A program made the position numbers and the translations under genes. Below, one piece after another: positions 1-9,500 of a DNA stretch of 64,000 nt. Under the pieces are notes generated by a model. That model made no database searches and had not been told where the DNA came from. It saw only the letters and a list, made by a program, of their open reading frames with translations. The first letter of the stretch is position 1, and each line of letters begins with the position of its first letter. Origin of the DNA: Candidatus Heimdallarchaeota archaeon LC_3 (GTDB lineage: Archaea > Asgardarchaeota > Heimdallarchaeia > Hodarchaeales > LC-3); NCBI GenBank assembly GCA_001940645.1, contig MDVS01000001.1:61087-125086 (forward strand), read 5' to 3'.

Positions 1-656
1 TAATAGGTTCGTTAGTAACTAAAATTAATAAAAAGCCACAAATAGGTGACATTTTTGAAAAAGGGTCTGTAAAAAGAGATTCATCACAAGCAATAGCTAA
101 AGCAGGCTTTGCTACATTTATGGCTCCATTATTAGTGTTTTTTGATTATCATCCGTTGATTTTAATGATGTTTATTGCTTCATTGGGAACTTCATTAACA
201 GATACTGTGGCTACAGAAGTTGGTATTTATACGCAAAGCCAGCCTCGTCATGTATTAAGACCTTGGAAAATTGTGCAACCGGGAGAATCGGGCGGTGTGT
301 CTCTGAAAGGGACATTAGCAGGATCTGTCACAGCAATCCTTTTTTCAGTTATTTTATTTCTTGGACTAGCCATTGATCCAAGCATACCAATGCAACTTCC
401 TGAAATTGCACTCATTCTGATTCCTATCGCTTCTATAGTTGGGATGTTTGTTGATTCAATACTTGGAATAACCATTCAAGAACAACGAAAGTGTTCAGTT
501 TGTAAAAGAAAAGTTGAAATTCTTAATCATTGCAATCAAGAAACAGAAAAGTTTTTCGGTTTAAGTTTTATAAAAAATGATACTGTGAACTTTCTAGCAG
601 TTTCTATCGGTGGATTAAGTATGATATTACTTTCTATCCCATTTTTACCTTTTTAA
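1..656 (+). CDS. DUF92 family membrane protein, C-terminal part (5'-truncated by window edge)
   Basis: The frame is open from position 3, so the true start lies upstream of the window. The first internal ATG at 120 is probably not the start, because conserved family sequence (GDIFEKGSVKRDSSQAIA) lies before it. The visible part carries DUF92 hallmarks: an SLTDTVATEVG stretch, a PGESGGVSLKGT loop, several hydrophobic membrane segments, a small Cys-containing loop (CSVCKRK) and a closing NDTVNFLAV segment. DUF92 proteins are integral membrane proteins related to the plant phytyl-phosphate kinase VTE6, so a CTP-dependent lipid-alcohol phosphate kinase role is possible but not shown here. The gene ends tail-to-tail with the next gene, the stops overlapping by a few bases. 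Confidence 0.8.
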   Translation, partial: IGSLVTKINKKPQIGDIFEKGSVKRDSSQAIAKAGFATFMAPLLVFFDYHPLILMMFIASLGTSLTDTVATEVGIYTQSQPRHVLRPWKIVQPGESGGVSLKGTLAGSVTAILFSVILFLGLAIDPSIPMQLPEIALILIPIASIVGMFVDSILGITIQEQRKCSVCKRKVEILNHCNQETEKFFGLSFIKNDTVNFLAVSIGGLSMILLSIPFLPF

Positions 657-1162
657 AGTTCAAATACTCCGCCTGGATTATCCATTACCCATAAAATGAA
701 GCTAATCAATAAATATAGAGTAATTAAAGGGAGGAGTAAGAAAACAGCATTCGTGGAGGTTTGGTATATTCTTCCTACGAGAGTGAGAGAATTTTGAGAT
801 TCTGAAATTTGGGATTGAATTTTAGTTTTTAACGAAGGATCAGATTGAAAAGAACTTACTTTTTCAATAAAATCCATTGTCAATTGCTCACTAGATGCAA
901 ACCAAGGATTTCGACGTAATTTGTACCATTTTGTGGGGAACCATAAACTAATCTTCTGATCATTCTCAAAATTCATTTGGATATACGGATTTCCTAGGAA
1001 AAACTTTACTTTTACGTCATTTAAAGAAGTCCATTCAAATTTTTTCGACTCAAATAATAATCCAATCTCATCTAACTGGACATTTCTTCTTTGGGTTGTA
1101 AATGGTTTTTCTGCGATTGTGCCTATAGCAGTTTCTACATCAGGAATAATAATTTTATCCAT
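653..1162 (-). CDS. Uncharacterised protein with one C-terminal membrane anchor, PH-like fold possible
   Basis: This 169-residue protein was not recognised. Residues about 28-75 alternate beta-like hydrophobic and polar stretches (for example KFFLGNPYIQMNFENDQKI), reminiscent of bacterial PH-like domains. A hydrophobic segment near residues 137-160 (FLLLPLITLYLLISFILWVM) is a probable single transmembrane anchor, which would leave the main domain in the cytoplasm. The start is the ATG at 1162. It is convergent with the DUF92 gene. No catalytic motif is visible and the PH-like suggestion rests on pattern alone. Confidence 0.6.
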   Translation of the reverse strand: MDKIIIPDVETAIGTIAEKPFTTQRRNVQLDEIGLLFESKKFEWTSLNDVKVKFFLGNPYIQMNFENDQKISLWFPTKWYKLRRNPWFASSEQLTMDFIEKVSSFQSDPSLKTKIQSQISESQNSLTLVGRIYQTSTNAVFLLLPLITLYLLISFILWVMDNPGGVFEL

Positions 1163-1262
1163 TTTATGATCAATTTTTTGGTCTTTCTAAACATCAAAAG
1201 ATTTTTTGTCAGGACTTTATAATTGTCTAATATTCATTTTAAAATCGAAATTTTTTGTTTAA

Positions 1263-1784
1263 TTAATTAATAGTTAAAAAATCTTCTTTTACCGTACTTA
1301 AGACTACATGGGAAATTGTTCTCTCTACATATTCCATACTCAGTAATTTTTTTGTAAAATCAGATAATTCTTCTCTTTTTTTAAACCTCGCAATAACTAT
1401 AATGTCTGTTGTTCCAGTAGAATCATATACAGCTAGACATTCGGGAAGGATTGCTATTTCTTGTTCAGTGGTTATTAATTGTCCTTTGGAAACTTGGATT
1501 TCAATTACAACTTTCCATTCTGATAATCCTAGCTTGTTAAAATTAACTTTTGCACAATATCCTGTAATAATATTTGCTTCTGATAATTTTTTCACCCTGT
1601 TTGATATAGTAGTGGGACTACTTACTCCTATTTTATCAGCAATTTCTTCGCGTGTTAATTCTGAGTTTTGACTCAATAATCTCAGTATTTTCCAATCAAT
1701 ATCATCAATTTTATAGTTTTTGTTTGTTTTTGAGGGTGAATTTTCATGTAAATTTTTTTCATTTACAGGGATATCTCTATTCAT
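1263..1784 (-). CDS. Lrp/AsnC family transcriptional regulator
   Basis: The 173-residue protein has a polar N-terminal extension of about 25 residues, then a winged helix-turn-helix (about residues 26-78: IDWKILRLLSQNSELTREEI, then VSSPTTISNRVKKL as recognition helix), then an alpha/beta RAM domain (about 88-165) with EWKVVIEIQVSKG and the glycine-bearing YDSTGTTDIIVIARFK ligand-binding stretch. This is the standard Lrp/AsnC layout, which senses amino acids as a dimer or octamer. It is divergently transcribed from the glutamate synthase operon across about 300 bp, so glutamate synthase is the obvious candidate target, as for bacterial Lrp and gltBD. The ligand cannot be read from sequence. 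Confidence 0.9.
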   Translation of the reverse strand: MNRDIPVNEKNLHENSPSKTNKNYKIDDIDWKILRLLSQNSELTREEIADKIGVSSPTTISNRVKKLSEANIITGYCAKVNFNKLGLSEWKVVIEIQVSKGQLITTEQEIAILPECLAVYDSTGTTDIIVIARFKKREELSDFTKKLLSMEYVERTISHVVLSTVKEDFLTIN

Positions 1785-2081
1785 TGTATTTCAGTTCTGT
1801 AAGGAATCCAAAATTCTTATGGAAATTGGTTTTATATTATCTTTTTCTACATTCTTTATAAACTTTATTATTTTTTTCTGCAATTTTAATGATAATTCCT
1901 GCACAATATAGATAGTTTATTAAAAAAGATGCATGTATATCCAATTGAATATAAATATTAATTTATGAAATTTTTTTCTTGTTAAAATACATTTAATCGA
2001 ATATTTCATTAATTTCATGGATTTTTTAAGTAAACCTCTAAACAATAATTGGACTAAACTTGAATCAATTAGGTACATAGT
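1785..2081. promoter_or_regulatory. Divergent promoter region between the Lrp regulator and glutamate synthase operon
   Basis: This 297-base non-coding stretch is extremely AT-rich and separates two divergent starts (1784 and 2082). Several TATA-like runs are present, for example around 1946-1965 (AATATAAATATTAATTTATG), but no single promoter can be assigned. No strong ribosome binding site precedes the start at 2082. Placement between an Lrp gene and an amino-acid biosynthetic operon makes it the likely site of Lrp binding and autoregulation. Confidence 0.5.
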
Positions 2082-3644
2082 ATGACTGAGTTATTCAAAC
2101 AACAATTACATACAGATAAAATTAAAGATAATCATTCAAAGGAAAATTTAAATTTTCAAAATGATTACATTTCTATTAAGAAAAAATCTAATTATAAGCG
2201 ATTCCAAATCAAGATCTCTCCTGCACCAGCAAAAAAAGGTCTTCCACATCCTTTTTATCCAAAAATCCAAAAAATTGGTCTTTTTAAACTTTTAATTAAA
2301 GAATTATTAGAAATTAACTTCAAATTAGTCAGAAAAAAGTATCGAAATCGTTTATTAGCTCGTCCATGTATCTATGGAGTTTTTAGTGGAAAATTAGGTG
2401 GATTTCATCCCATTAGAAGCAAATGTGTTGGATGTTTAAGATGTGTTCAAGAATACCCAGATTTCTGTACGGTGGAGAGGAATCCGAAATTTCTAAATTT
2501 TGCAGATTCGTATTGGGCACCAGATTCAAATTCTAAATTAGCTTCGCTTTCTACAGCATTTTCTACTGTTTGGTATGAAGCTGAATCAGGAAAAATACTT
2601 ATTAAAGGAATGGGATATAAAGGATCATTTTCAGACATTGGATGGGATACTATATGGACGGATATGTCAGAAATTGTTAGACCAACCCGCGATGGAGTAT
2701 ATGGAAGAGAATTTATATCAACAATTGTCAATATTGGGAGAAAAAATATTCTTGTTAATATTCTAGAAAAAATTGAAATTCCAAGTAATAAACAAATCAG
2801 TCTCCCCATTATATTTGATTATTTACCAGATAATATAAATAACGAAAATATTGCTCAGAGTATTTTCAAAACCACCACCGAAATTCAAACGGCTTGTTTT
2901 TTTACTCCAGAACAAATCAAAAAATATTCAATAAATTATTTGAATAACACTAGTCTGGGGATCTATATCAACAAAAAATTGGATAGTAAATCTATAAAAA
3001 TATTAGAACATGCAAGTATTATTGAATTAGATTATAATATCAAAATGGATATTTCTGAAATTAAAAAAATTAATCACAAAGCTCCTATTATTCTGAAAAT
3101 ACCTGTTAAAAAAGATATAGAAGATTTGATTTGCTCCTTAGCTAAGGATGGTGTCGATGGATTTCATCTATATGCTGATTATCATGGTCAATCATTTGAT
3201 AAAGAAAAACCAAAATTTATTATTGAATATATCAGGCTTATTCATACAAAATTAGTTGAAATCGGTGTTCGAAATCAACTTACTATAATCGTAAGCGGAG
3301 GGATTATTTCAGCAGAACATGTTCCCAAAGCTATTATTTGTGGTGCAGATCTTGTGGCTATTGATACAACAATCTTAGTGGCACTTCAAACAAAATTTTT
3401 TGCGGACTTTTCTAATTCTCAATCGGGTAATCTTATCCAGAATAAATTTGATTCTAAATGGGGTTCACAGCGGTTAACAAATTTATTAGCATCGTGGTAT
3501 AATCAATTAATTGAGGTTCTTTCAGCAATGGGAATTCGTGACATTAGAAGACTACGCGGAGAGGTAGGGAGAGCGATATTCAAAATTGATGTAGAAAAGG
3601 AAGCCTTTGATGGAATCGAAGGTTTTTTGGAGAGTCAACAATGA
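2082..3644 (+). CDS. Glutamate synthase-related protein: ferredoxin-like cysteine cluster plus diverged FMN-barrel domain
   Basis: The 520-residue protein has a basic N-terminal region, then a cysteine cluster C115-x2-C118-x2-C121-x7-C129 suited to an iron-sulfur centre, then a conserved EIVRPTRDGVYGREF stretch and a C-terminal half related to the FMN barrel of glutamate synthase (SGGIISAEHVPKAI, then GIRDIRRLRGE). The last 60 residues are clearly paralogous to the end of the next gene product (SKWGSQRLTNLLASW against PEWGAQRIINLFSSW). It lacks the glycine-rich GLGGHLL loop and the barrel cysteine cluster of that neighbour, so it may be an electron-transfer or structural partner rather than the synthase itself. 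It is first of a three-gene operon; its stop overlaps the next start (ATGA), implying translational coupling. Confidence 0.75.
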   Translation: MTELFKQQLHTDKIKDNHSKENLNFQNDYISIKKKSNYKRFQIKISPAPAKKGLPHPFYPKIQKIGLFKLLIKELLEINFKLVRKKYRNRLLARPCIYGVFSGKLGGFHPIRSKCVGCLRCVQEYPDFCTVERNPKFLNFADSYWAPDSNSKLASLSTAFSTVWYEAESGKILIKGMGYKGSFSDIGWDTIWTDMSEIVRPTRDGVYGREFISTIVNIGRKNILVNILEKIEIPSNKQISLPIIFDYLPDNINNENIAQSIFKTTTEIQTACFFTPEQIKKYSINYLNNTSLGIYINKKLDSKSIKILEHASIIELDYNIKMDISEIKKINHKAPIILKIPVKKDIEDLICSLAKDGVDGFHLYADYHGQSFDKEKPKFIIEYIRLIHTKLVEIGVRNQLTIIVSGGIISAEHVPKAIICGADLVAIDTTILVALQTKFFADFSNSQSGNLIQNKFDSKWGSQRLTNLLASWYNQLIEVLSAMGIRDIRRLRGEVGRAIFKIDVEKEAFDGIEGFLESQQ

Positions 3645-4924
3645 TTGTAGAAGAGTTAATACTTACACAGGAAAAACAAGTATCAAATATACACAAGGGA
3701 TTAGAATTATTACCTTCTAAAATTCATAAATCTGGAGCTCTTGGTAATAAGCGTTGGACAGATGAATTAATATTATCTACTTGGCAACAAGCGTCATCAG
3801 GAAAACCCCCAACTTCAGGATTAGAATATAAAATTGGTAAATCTAACGGAGGTTTTGATCGTTTACATTTTAAATCTAATTCTGTAAGTCAACTTAAACC
3901 TGATGAAGACATAGATTTAGTATTACCATTGAATGGAAGATCAGAGGGACCAAAAATAAATATCTCACTTCCTATTTATGGCGGAGGAATGTCATACGGC
4001 TCTATAAGTTTGAATTTTATGTTAGCTAGAGCAATTGCTTTTCAAAAAATTAATTCATTTTTTAGTACGGGAGAAGGTGGTTATCCCCCCGCTTTGTTTC
4101 CGTACAAAGAAAATATTATTACCCAAATAGCAACGGGTTTATTTGGAGTTAATGAAGAAACAATAAAAATGAGTCGTATTCTAGAATTTAAATATGCTCA
4201 AGGAGCAAAACCTGGTTTAGGAGGGCATTTATTAGCTGATAAGGTAACAACAGAAGTTGCGAAAATGAGAGAATCAGTAGATTTTTCCTCTTTATATTCT
4301 CCTTTTCCATTTCATTCTGTTTATTCTGTTGAAGATCATAAAAAGCATGTTGATTGGGTGAAATCAATAAATCCTGATGCTTTAATTTCAGTAAAAGTAT
4401 CTACACCTCGGGATGTAGATATGGTTGCTATTGGAAGTTATTATGCAGGAGCCAATATTATTAATTTGGATGGCGGATTTGGTGGAACTGGAGCAGCCCC
4501 TGAAATTGCGAAAAAGAATATTGCAATGCCTATTGAATATGCAATTCCTAAAGTTCACAAATTTTTGGAATCAGAAGGAGTTAGAGATGAAATTGTTCTC
4601 ATTGCAAGCGGTGGAATACGTACCGCCTATGATGTTACTAAAGCAATTGCATTAGGAGCAGATGGATGTGTAACTGGAACATCTGAAACCATAGCAGTTG
4701 GATGCACTCATTGTGGTAATTGTGAAAAAGGCCGTGGTTGCCAAGTCGGAATAACTACGACAGATCCATATTTATCGACTTTTATCGATCCAGAATGGGG
4801 CGCTCAAAGAATCATTAATCTATTTTCTTCTTGGAAAATGCAATGGGAAGATTTACTACGAAATTTAGGGTTGAAATCTATCCGTGACTTAAGAGGAAGA
4901 ACAGATTTGCTTTTGTATAAATAA
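3641..4924 (+). CDS. gltB: Glutamate synthase, FMN-binding central/synthase domain subunit
   Basis: This 427-residue protein is the GltS FMN barrel as a separate subunit, as is common in archaea. Seen motifs: YGGGMSYGSIS, the GAKPGLGGHLLADKV loop (about residues 187-201), ISVKVS, INLDGGFGGTGAAP, the phosphate-binding IASGGIRTAYDV and GADGCVTGT, and a cysteine cluster C355-x2-C358-x2-C361-x5-C367 for an iron-sulfur centre. The family makes glutamate from 2-oxoglutarate plus ammonia channelled from a glutaminase subunit, using reduced ferredoxin or NAD(P)H. No GltD-type NAD(P)H subunit lies nearby, so ferredoxin is the likelier donor (inference). The ATG at 3641 overlaps the upstream stop. Confidence 0.88.
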   Translation: MIVEELILTQEKQVSNIHKGLELLPSKIHKSGALGNKRWTDELILSTWQQASSGKPPTSGLEYKIGKSNGGFDRLHFKSNSVSQLKPDEDIDLVLPLNGRSEGPKINISLPIYGGGMSYGSISLNFMLARAIAFQKINSFFSTGEGGYPPALFPYKENIITQIATGLFGVNEETIKMSRILEFKYAQGAKPGLGGHLLADKVTTEVAKMRESVDFSSLYSPFPFHSVYSVEDHKKHVDWVKSINPDALISVKVSTPRDVDMVAIGSYYAGANIINLDGGFGGTGAAPEIAKKNIAMPIEYAIPKVHKFLESEGVRDEIVLIASGGIRTAYDVTKAIALGADGCVTGTSETIAVGCTHCGNCEKGRGCQVGITTTDPYLSTFIDPEWGAQRIINLFSSWKMQWEDLLRNLGLKSIRDLRGRTDLLLYK

Positions 4925-4943
4925 TCGTAAATGAGGAAAAAAA

Positions 4944-7490
4944 ATGTCTATAGAATCGATCATTTCTTCACGAAAAGAATTAATTAAAGATATTAGAACT
5001 AATCTAAATCAAAAACAAGAAGCAGAAGGTGGTTGTGGAGTATTGGGATTAGCTTCTTCCATACCAGTCAAGGGAGAGTTATTAATTTCTGCATTAATGC
5101 AAATGAGGAATCGTGGCAATGGAAAAGGTGGAGGAATTGCAGTTTTAGGATTATCTGCACCTGAACTTGGAGTTTCTCAAGAAATACTTGATAAATCCTA
5201 CATTCTTCAAGTAGCTTTTCTTAATACTAACATTATTGATGATTTAGAAAAAGAATTTATTTACTCACAATTTATCGTTCTTCATAAAGCAACAATCGGA
5301 ACGGTTGACGATTTTTCATCAATCGGATTAGATGTCAAGCCCCCTGAAGTAATAAGATATTTTATTTCCTGTAAAGATAATGTTATTGCTGAATTTATTG
5401 AAAAAAATAATTTTTCTGATAGACCAACAGCAGAAGATGAATTTGTTTATCAGAACACCTACAAATTGCATAAAAAATATTATTCATCATTGGGTGAAAA
5501 ACATGCCTTTGTATTATCCCACGGAAAAAACATGCTTGTTTTCAAAATTGTTGGTTATGCTGAGCAAGTAATTCAATATTATAAGCTTGAATCTTTATCA
5601 GCCTATGTTTGGATAGGTCATCATCGTTACCCAACAAAAGGAATAGTTTGGCATCCAGGTGGAGCACATCCTTTTATCGGTTTAAATGATGCCTTAGTTC
5701 ACAATGGAGATTTCTCAAATTATCATGGAGTAGCTGAATATCTAGCTCAATTCAATATCTATCCATTATTTTTAACAGATACTGAAGTCGCTGCTTATCT
5801 TTTCGATTTGTACAGTAGAGTTTTCAATTATCCAACCGAGAATATTATCGAAGCTCTAGCTCCCACAACTGAACGTGACTTTCACATGTTGGATCAAGAA
5901 AAAAAAGAATTATATAAAAACATCCAGTTATCTCATATTAATGGTTCCCCAGATGGTCCATGGTTTTTCATTATTGGAAGATCACAGCCAAATATTAAAC
6001 ACATCCAGCTATTAGGAATAACAGATACATCTATGTTAAGGCCACAAGTTTTTGCAATGGTAGAAGGAGATAATGGAGAAAATATTGGACTTGTTGCTTC
6101 TGAACGTCAAGCGATTGATGCAGTTTTAAAGAGCATTTCCCAATCTAATCAAAACATTTCTTCAAAAGCAGATATTTATTGGAATGCAAGAGGTGGAAGC
6201 CATACTGATGGTGGAGCATTTATTTTTAATGTGGATTTATCAGGAAGCGATCCTAAATTTACTTGTTTTGACAAATTTAATAATGAGATCAAAATTCCAT
6301 CTAAAAAAGAAACTTGGGACTATTTCAGCAACTTTTTAACAAAAACTTATAGCAATGGGAATGTTATTCATCCATTTACTCAATTTGAAACAATGATACA
6401 AAGATCAAATTCGTTATCTGATTTACTAGATAATTTAAAAAAAGAACATCTATCAAACAATCTAAGCAATATCAGTATTATAGAATTTTTAACATATACA
6501 TTAAACCGTATTCACTTAACAACATATAATATAAACGGCAAAGCAAAAGAAAAGATTGAACTTATCTTATATTCAGTATTTAGATCTTATTCAAAAATCA
6601 ATGAAACCAATGGGAAGAGAGAAGGAGTCTATTTAGATTTCAGGATCTCTAAGGAGATCAGAGGACCCTTTGGGAAAGAAAAATATCTTATTCTTGATAT
6701 AAAAGATTTTCCTTCAGAAGGAAAAGACTCTGCGTCATTAATAATAGTCAATGCATACAAAAAAGGTTGGAAGCAAATTTATTCTTTTGATTGGAAGGGA
6801 CAAAGATTTGGAGGATGTGGACTGGGTCCAAATTCCACTGGTTTTCGATTAGATGTGTATGGAAATCCTGGAGATTATCTAGCTTCAGGAATTGATGGTG
6901 CTGAAATATTTGTACACACCTCAGCACAAGACCAAGTGGGCCAAATATTCAAAAGCGGTAAATTAATTATATATGGAGATGTTGGCCAAACATTCATGTA
7001 TGGTGCAAAGGGAGGTGAAGTATATGTTCTTGGAAATGCAGCAGGAAGGGCACTTATTAATGCTGTAGGAAAACCACGTGTAGTTATAAATGGTACCTGT
7101 TTAGATTATTTAGCAGAGAGTTTTATGGCGGGAGATCCATTGAAAAAAGGTGGTTTTGTGATTTTAGGGGGTATTTCATTTTCAAGTTCAGGAATACCTA
7201 AAGTACTTGATACACCATATTCCGGAGGAAATTTATTTTCTTTGGCATCAGGCGGGGCAATTTATCTGCATGATCCAAATCATCGGGTAGAAATAGATCA
7301 GTTACATGGTGGAATGTTTAGCACATTTACTACTGAAGATGAAAAGGCAATAACTCCCTATTTATGGCAAAATGAAATTTTATTTGGATTAAATCTTGCT
7401 AAGATATCAAATGGTGGCCAAGAATTAGAAAAGGAAAATTTTCCAGAAATTTTTAGGAAAATAAGTCCAGGGATTTCTAAAATCATATAA
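4944..7490 (+). CDS. Glutamate synthase, fused class-II glutaminase and GXGXG domains
   Basis: This 848-residue protein joins two parts of glutamate synthase that are often separate genes in archaea. The N-terminal half is a class II (Ntn) glutamine amidotransferase: candidate nucleophile C31 in EGGCGVLG, RYPTKG, and HNGDFSNYHG. C31 must become N-terminal, so removal of a 30-residue propeptide is expected, as for bacterial GltB. The C-terminal part (about residues 615-780) is the right-handed beta-helix GXGXG domain, with GNPGDYLASG, GDVGQTFMYGAKGG and VLGNAAGRA repeats. It supplies ammonia to the FMN subunit encoded 19 bases upstream. A GAGG box precedes the ATG at 4944. Confidence 0.88.
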   Translation: MSIESIISSRKELIKDIRTNLNQKQEAEGGCGVLGLASSIPVKGELLISALMQMRNRGNGKGGGIAVLGLSAPELGVSQEILDKSYILQVAFLNTNIIDDLEKEFIYSQFIVLHKATIGTVDDFSSIGLDVKPPEVIRYFISCKDNVIAEFIEKNNFSDRPTAEDEFVYQNTYKLHKKYYSSLGEKHAFVLSHGKNMLVFKIVGYAEQVIQYYKLESLSAYVWIGHHRYPTKGIVWHPGGAHPFIGLNDALVHNGDFSNYHGVAEYLAQFNIYPLFLTDTEVAAYLFDLYSRVFNYPTENIIEALAPTTERDFHMLDQEKKELYKNIQLSHINGSPDGPWFFIIGRSQPNIKHIQLLGITDTSMLRPQVFAMVEGDNGENIGLVASERQAIDAVLKSISQSNQNISSKADIYWNARGGSHTDGGAFIFNVDLSGSDPKFTCFDKFNNEIKIPSKKETWDYFSNFLTKTYSNGNVIHPFTQFETMIQRSNSLSDLLDNLKKEHLSNNLSNISIIEFLTYTLNRIHLTTYNINGKAKEKIELILYSVFRSYSKINETNGKREGVYLDFRISKEIRGPFGKEKYLILDIKDFPSEGKDSASLIIVNAYKKGWKQIYSFDWKGQRFGGCGLGPNSTGFRLDVYGNPGDYLASGIDGAEIFVHTSAQDQVGQIFKSGKLIIYGDVGQTFMYGAKGGEVYVLGNAAGRALINAVGKPRVVINGTCLDYLAESFMAGDPLKKGGFVILGGISFSSSGIPKVLDTPYSGGNLFSLASGGAIYLHDPNHRVEIDQLHGGMFSTFTTEDEKAITPYLWQNEILFGLNLAKISNGGQELEKENFPEIFRKISPGISKII

Positions 7491-7494
7491 TTTC

Positions 7495-8193
7495 TTAGGG
7501 TTTTGAAATTAGGATCGCTCTATGAGATTTCTCAAATTCACTGATATCTAAAATTTCTAAGATTGTTAAACCATTTTTCTCTAAATAGTCAATTTGATTG
7601 GATTCTACTTCTTCCTCAGGAGCAATTGTGTCAATTGATTTAATTTTAACAATTAATATACCTTTCCCTCCTGATTTCAGAAACGAAAATACATTATCAA
7701 CAAAAATTTCTGCTTGATTAACTTGAGAAATATCTTGAAAAACAAAATCTATGTCCCAAATCATTGAATGATATCTATCTGGGTATCTGGCATCAGTTAC
7801 TAATGGTATTATATTTTTTCGTTGTTGACTCAGTTGAATTAGCCGTCGTGCTGGTCTAATAGAAAATTCTACTGCATAAACTTTCCCTCCATTATCCGCT
7901 ACTATATCTGAAACGTGAGAAACGGTGGTTCCAGTAGAGGCACCCAAATATAGTATATTCATTTTATTTAGATCAGGAGGAATTCCTTTCATACCCTTAA
8001 AAATACATGAAGCCAATTTTGAACGATAAGGATCCCATGTCCTATACTCTGTCTTTGTTTCTTTATCTGTATACAATTTTTCACCATAGACGTCCGTACC
8101 AGGGATAAAATTTTTAGTAGCAGGCCAAATCCTTGATTCACTAGCGACATTTAACAAAGCTACATTAGGCAAATAATGGTTTTTTACTCTCAT
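7495..8193 (-). CDS. flpA: Fibrillarin-like rRNA/tRNA 2'-O-methyltransferase
   Basis: The 232-residue protein has full archaeal fibrillarin length. It has a small N-terminal beta domain and a Rossmann methyltransferase domain with the SAM-binding LYLGASTGTTVSHVSD (residues 81-96), KVYAVEFS, and the catalytic region DIDFVFQDISQ. Fibrillarin is the catalytic subunit of archaeal C/D box sRNPs and methylates ribose 2'-OH at guide-RNA-selected sites in rRNA and tRNA. The Nop5 gene ends 17 bases upstream on the same strand, the classic archaeal operon. Its stop lies just beyond the convergent glutamate synthase gene. Confidence 0.95.
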   Translation of the reverse strand: MRVKNHYLPNVALLNVASESRIWPATKNFIPGTDVYGEKLYTDKETKTEYRTWDPYRSKLASCIFKGMKGIPPDLNKMNILYLGASTGTTVSHVSDIVADNGGKVYAVEFSIRPARRLIQLSQQRKNIIPLVTDARYPDRYHSMIWDIDFVFQDISQVNQAEIFVDNVFSFLKSGGKGILIVKIKSIDTIAPEEEVESNQIDYLEKNGLTILEILDISEFEKSHRAILISKP

Positions 8194-8210
8194 AGAACTA
8201 CCCTACTTAC

Positions 8211-9500
8211 TTATTTCTCATTCCTAAGGGGTTTTTTACTCCTTGTTCTTTTTTTCTGGCGAAAATCTTTATTCCTACCCTTTTCGTCTCTTTTTCTTCT
8301 ATCTCCCTTTCTACCATCCCTTCTTTGTCTCTTATCCTTATCTTTATAGGCAGGTTTTCTTTCTTTCTTACTTCTCACAGGTGCTCTGGGGTACTTTTTG
8401 GCAATATCTTCAAGCCTTTTCTTTAAATCCATTTCAAGCATAGCTGTTTTATCCTCTCCTGTGAAATAGTCAATTCTTGAAGCAATTGACAGTTTTCCAG
8501 CTAAAGCTCTAGCGATTTTGCCTCTTTGGTGGTAAGGAGCACTATGTATAGCAGCAGCTTGAAAAATGATCCCGTGTTTTGGTGGTCTTTCACCAGACTT
8601 TAAATGTCGAAATAAAGCTTTCTCAGCACCTAATAATTGAACAGTACTCGCTGGTAATTTTGCTAATTGGAATAAACTACCTGCATATGCTAATAATCTT
8701 GATGCAATCAAAGGACCAACTAATGCACAGGTGTTAGGCATTATATTTCCTGCAGAAATTTCGATGTACCTTTCTAAATCTGCACGTGTCTTAATAAGAT
8801 CTAATCCTTGTCGAGAAAGCGTTTGCATAGGTGCTAAATCCTCTTCCTCAAGCTCAACTCCTAGTGAATTTTGTGATAATTCAATAATTCTATTCCTTTT
8901 TCTTTCTGTCAGGTCTGAAAGAGACTTCTCATTGAAATTTTGACGTAATCCTATTTTTTCTATAAATTTAAATAACTGCCCGATATCTGTAGTGTTCTGA
9001 ATTAGCTCAGGAAAGTGCGGACCATACCACTCTGATGCTCTATTGGCGAATAAATTGATTGTTTTTGTTAGATCATCAACAGCATGTATTGCTTGTCCTA
9101 TAAAAACGTCTCTTGCTTCTGAATGTCTTTGGACAACAAAACTTGCATATATTTTAGAAACTTCATCAATTTTCTTCTTTTCTTCATCAGATAAAAATGA
9201 ATAAATTTTATTTCTTACATTAAATGTGCTTTTTTCATCTGTTATTTCTAAATTTGATATCCATTCTTTTTCAAATAATTCATCAAATAAAAATTTTTGG
9301 TCTGTTGTTATAGACATCATTTTCGATATAAATTCTTTGTAACTTTCTAATTCGGTATTTTCAATGATACTATAATATTTTTCGGCGATCTCTGATTCGC
9401 TTCCCTCAAATTTAACCCATTCAACAGTTTCTGGATTATTGTAATCAGTTGTACAAATACCGATAGGTGTTATAATTAGATATTTAGTCATATAAGCCAC
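8211..9500 (-). CDS. nop5: Nop5/Nop56-like C/D box sRNP scaffold protein
   Basis: The 429-residue protein has an N-terminal fibrillarin-binding domain (about 1-110), a coiled-coil region (about 115-215) and the Nop RNA-binding domain (about 245-350), with GPLIASRLLAYAGSL, LLGAEKALFRHLKSG and PKHGIIFQAAAIHSAP. The last 60 residues are a highly basic Lys/Arg-rich tail, like the KKE tails of eukaryotic Nop56/Nop58 but with few acidic residues. Nop5 bridges L7Ae-bound guide RNA and fibrillarin. It is encoded immediately upstream of flpA. The start is the ATG at 9500. Confidence 0.94.
   Translation of the reverse strand: MAYMTKYLIITPIGICTTDYNNPETVEWVKFEGSESEIAEKYYSIIENTELESYKEFISKMMSITTDQKFLFDELFEKEWISNLEITDEKSTFNVRNKIYSFLSDEEKKKIDEVSKIYASFVVQRHSEARDVFIGQAIHAVDDLTKTINLFANRASEWYGPHFPELIQNTTDIGQLFKFIEKIGLRQNFNEKSLSDLTERKRNRIIELSQNSLGVELEEEDLAPMQTLSRQGLDLIKTRADLERYIEISAGNIMPNTCALVGPLIASRLLAYAGSLFQLAKLPASTVQLLGAEKALFRHLKSGERPPKHGIIFQAAAIHSAPYHQRGKIARALAGKLSIASRIDYFTGEDKTAMLEMDLKKRLEDIAKKYPRAPVRSKKERKPAYKDKDKRQRRDGRKGDRRKRDEKGRNKDFRQKKRTRSKKPLRNEK

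Noticed and set aside
8243..8443. A Phe/Tyr-rich plus-strand frame
   Set aside because: It is the complement of the Lys/Arg-rich Nop5 tail, not a membrane protein.
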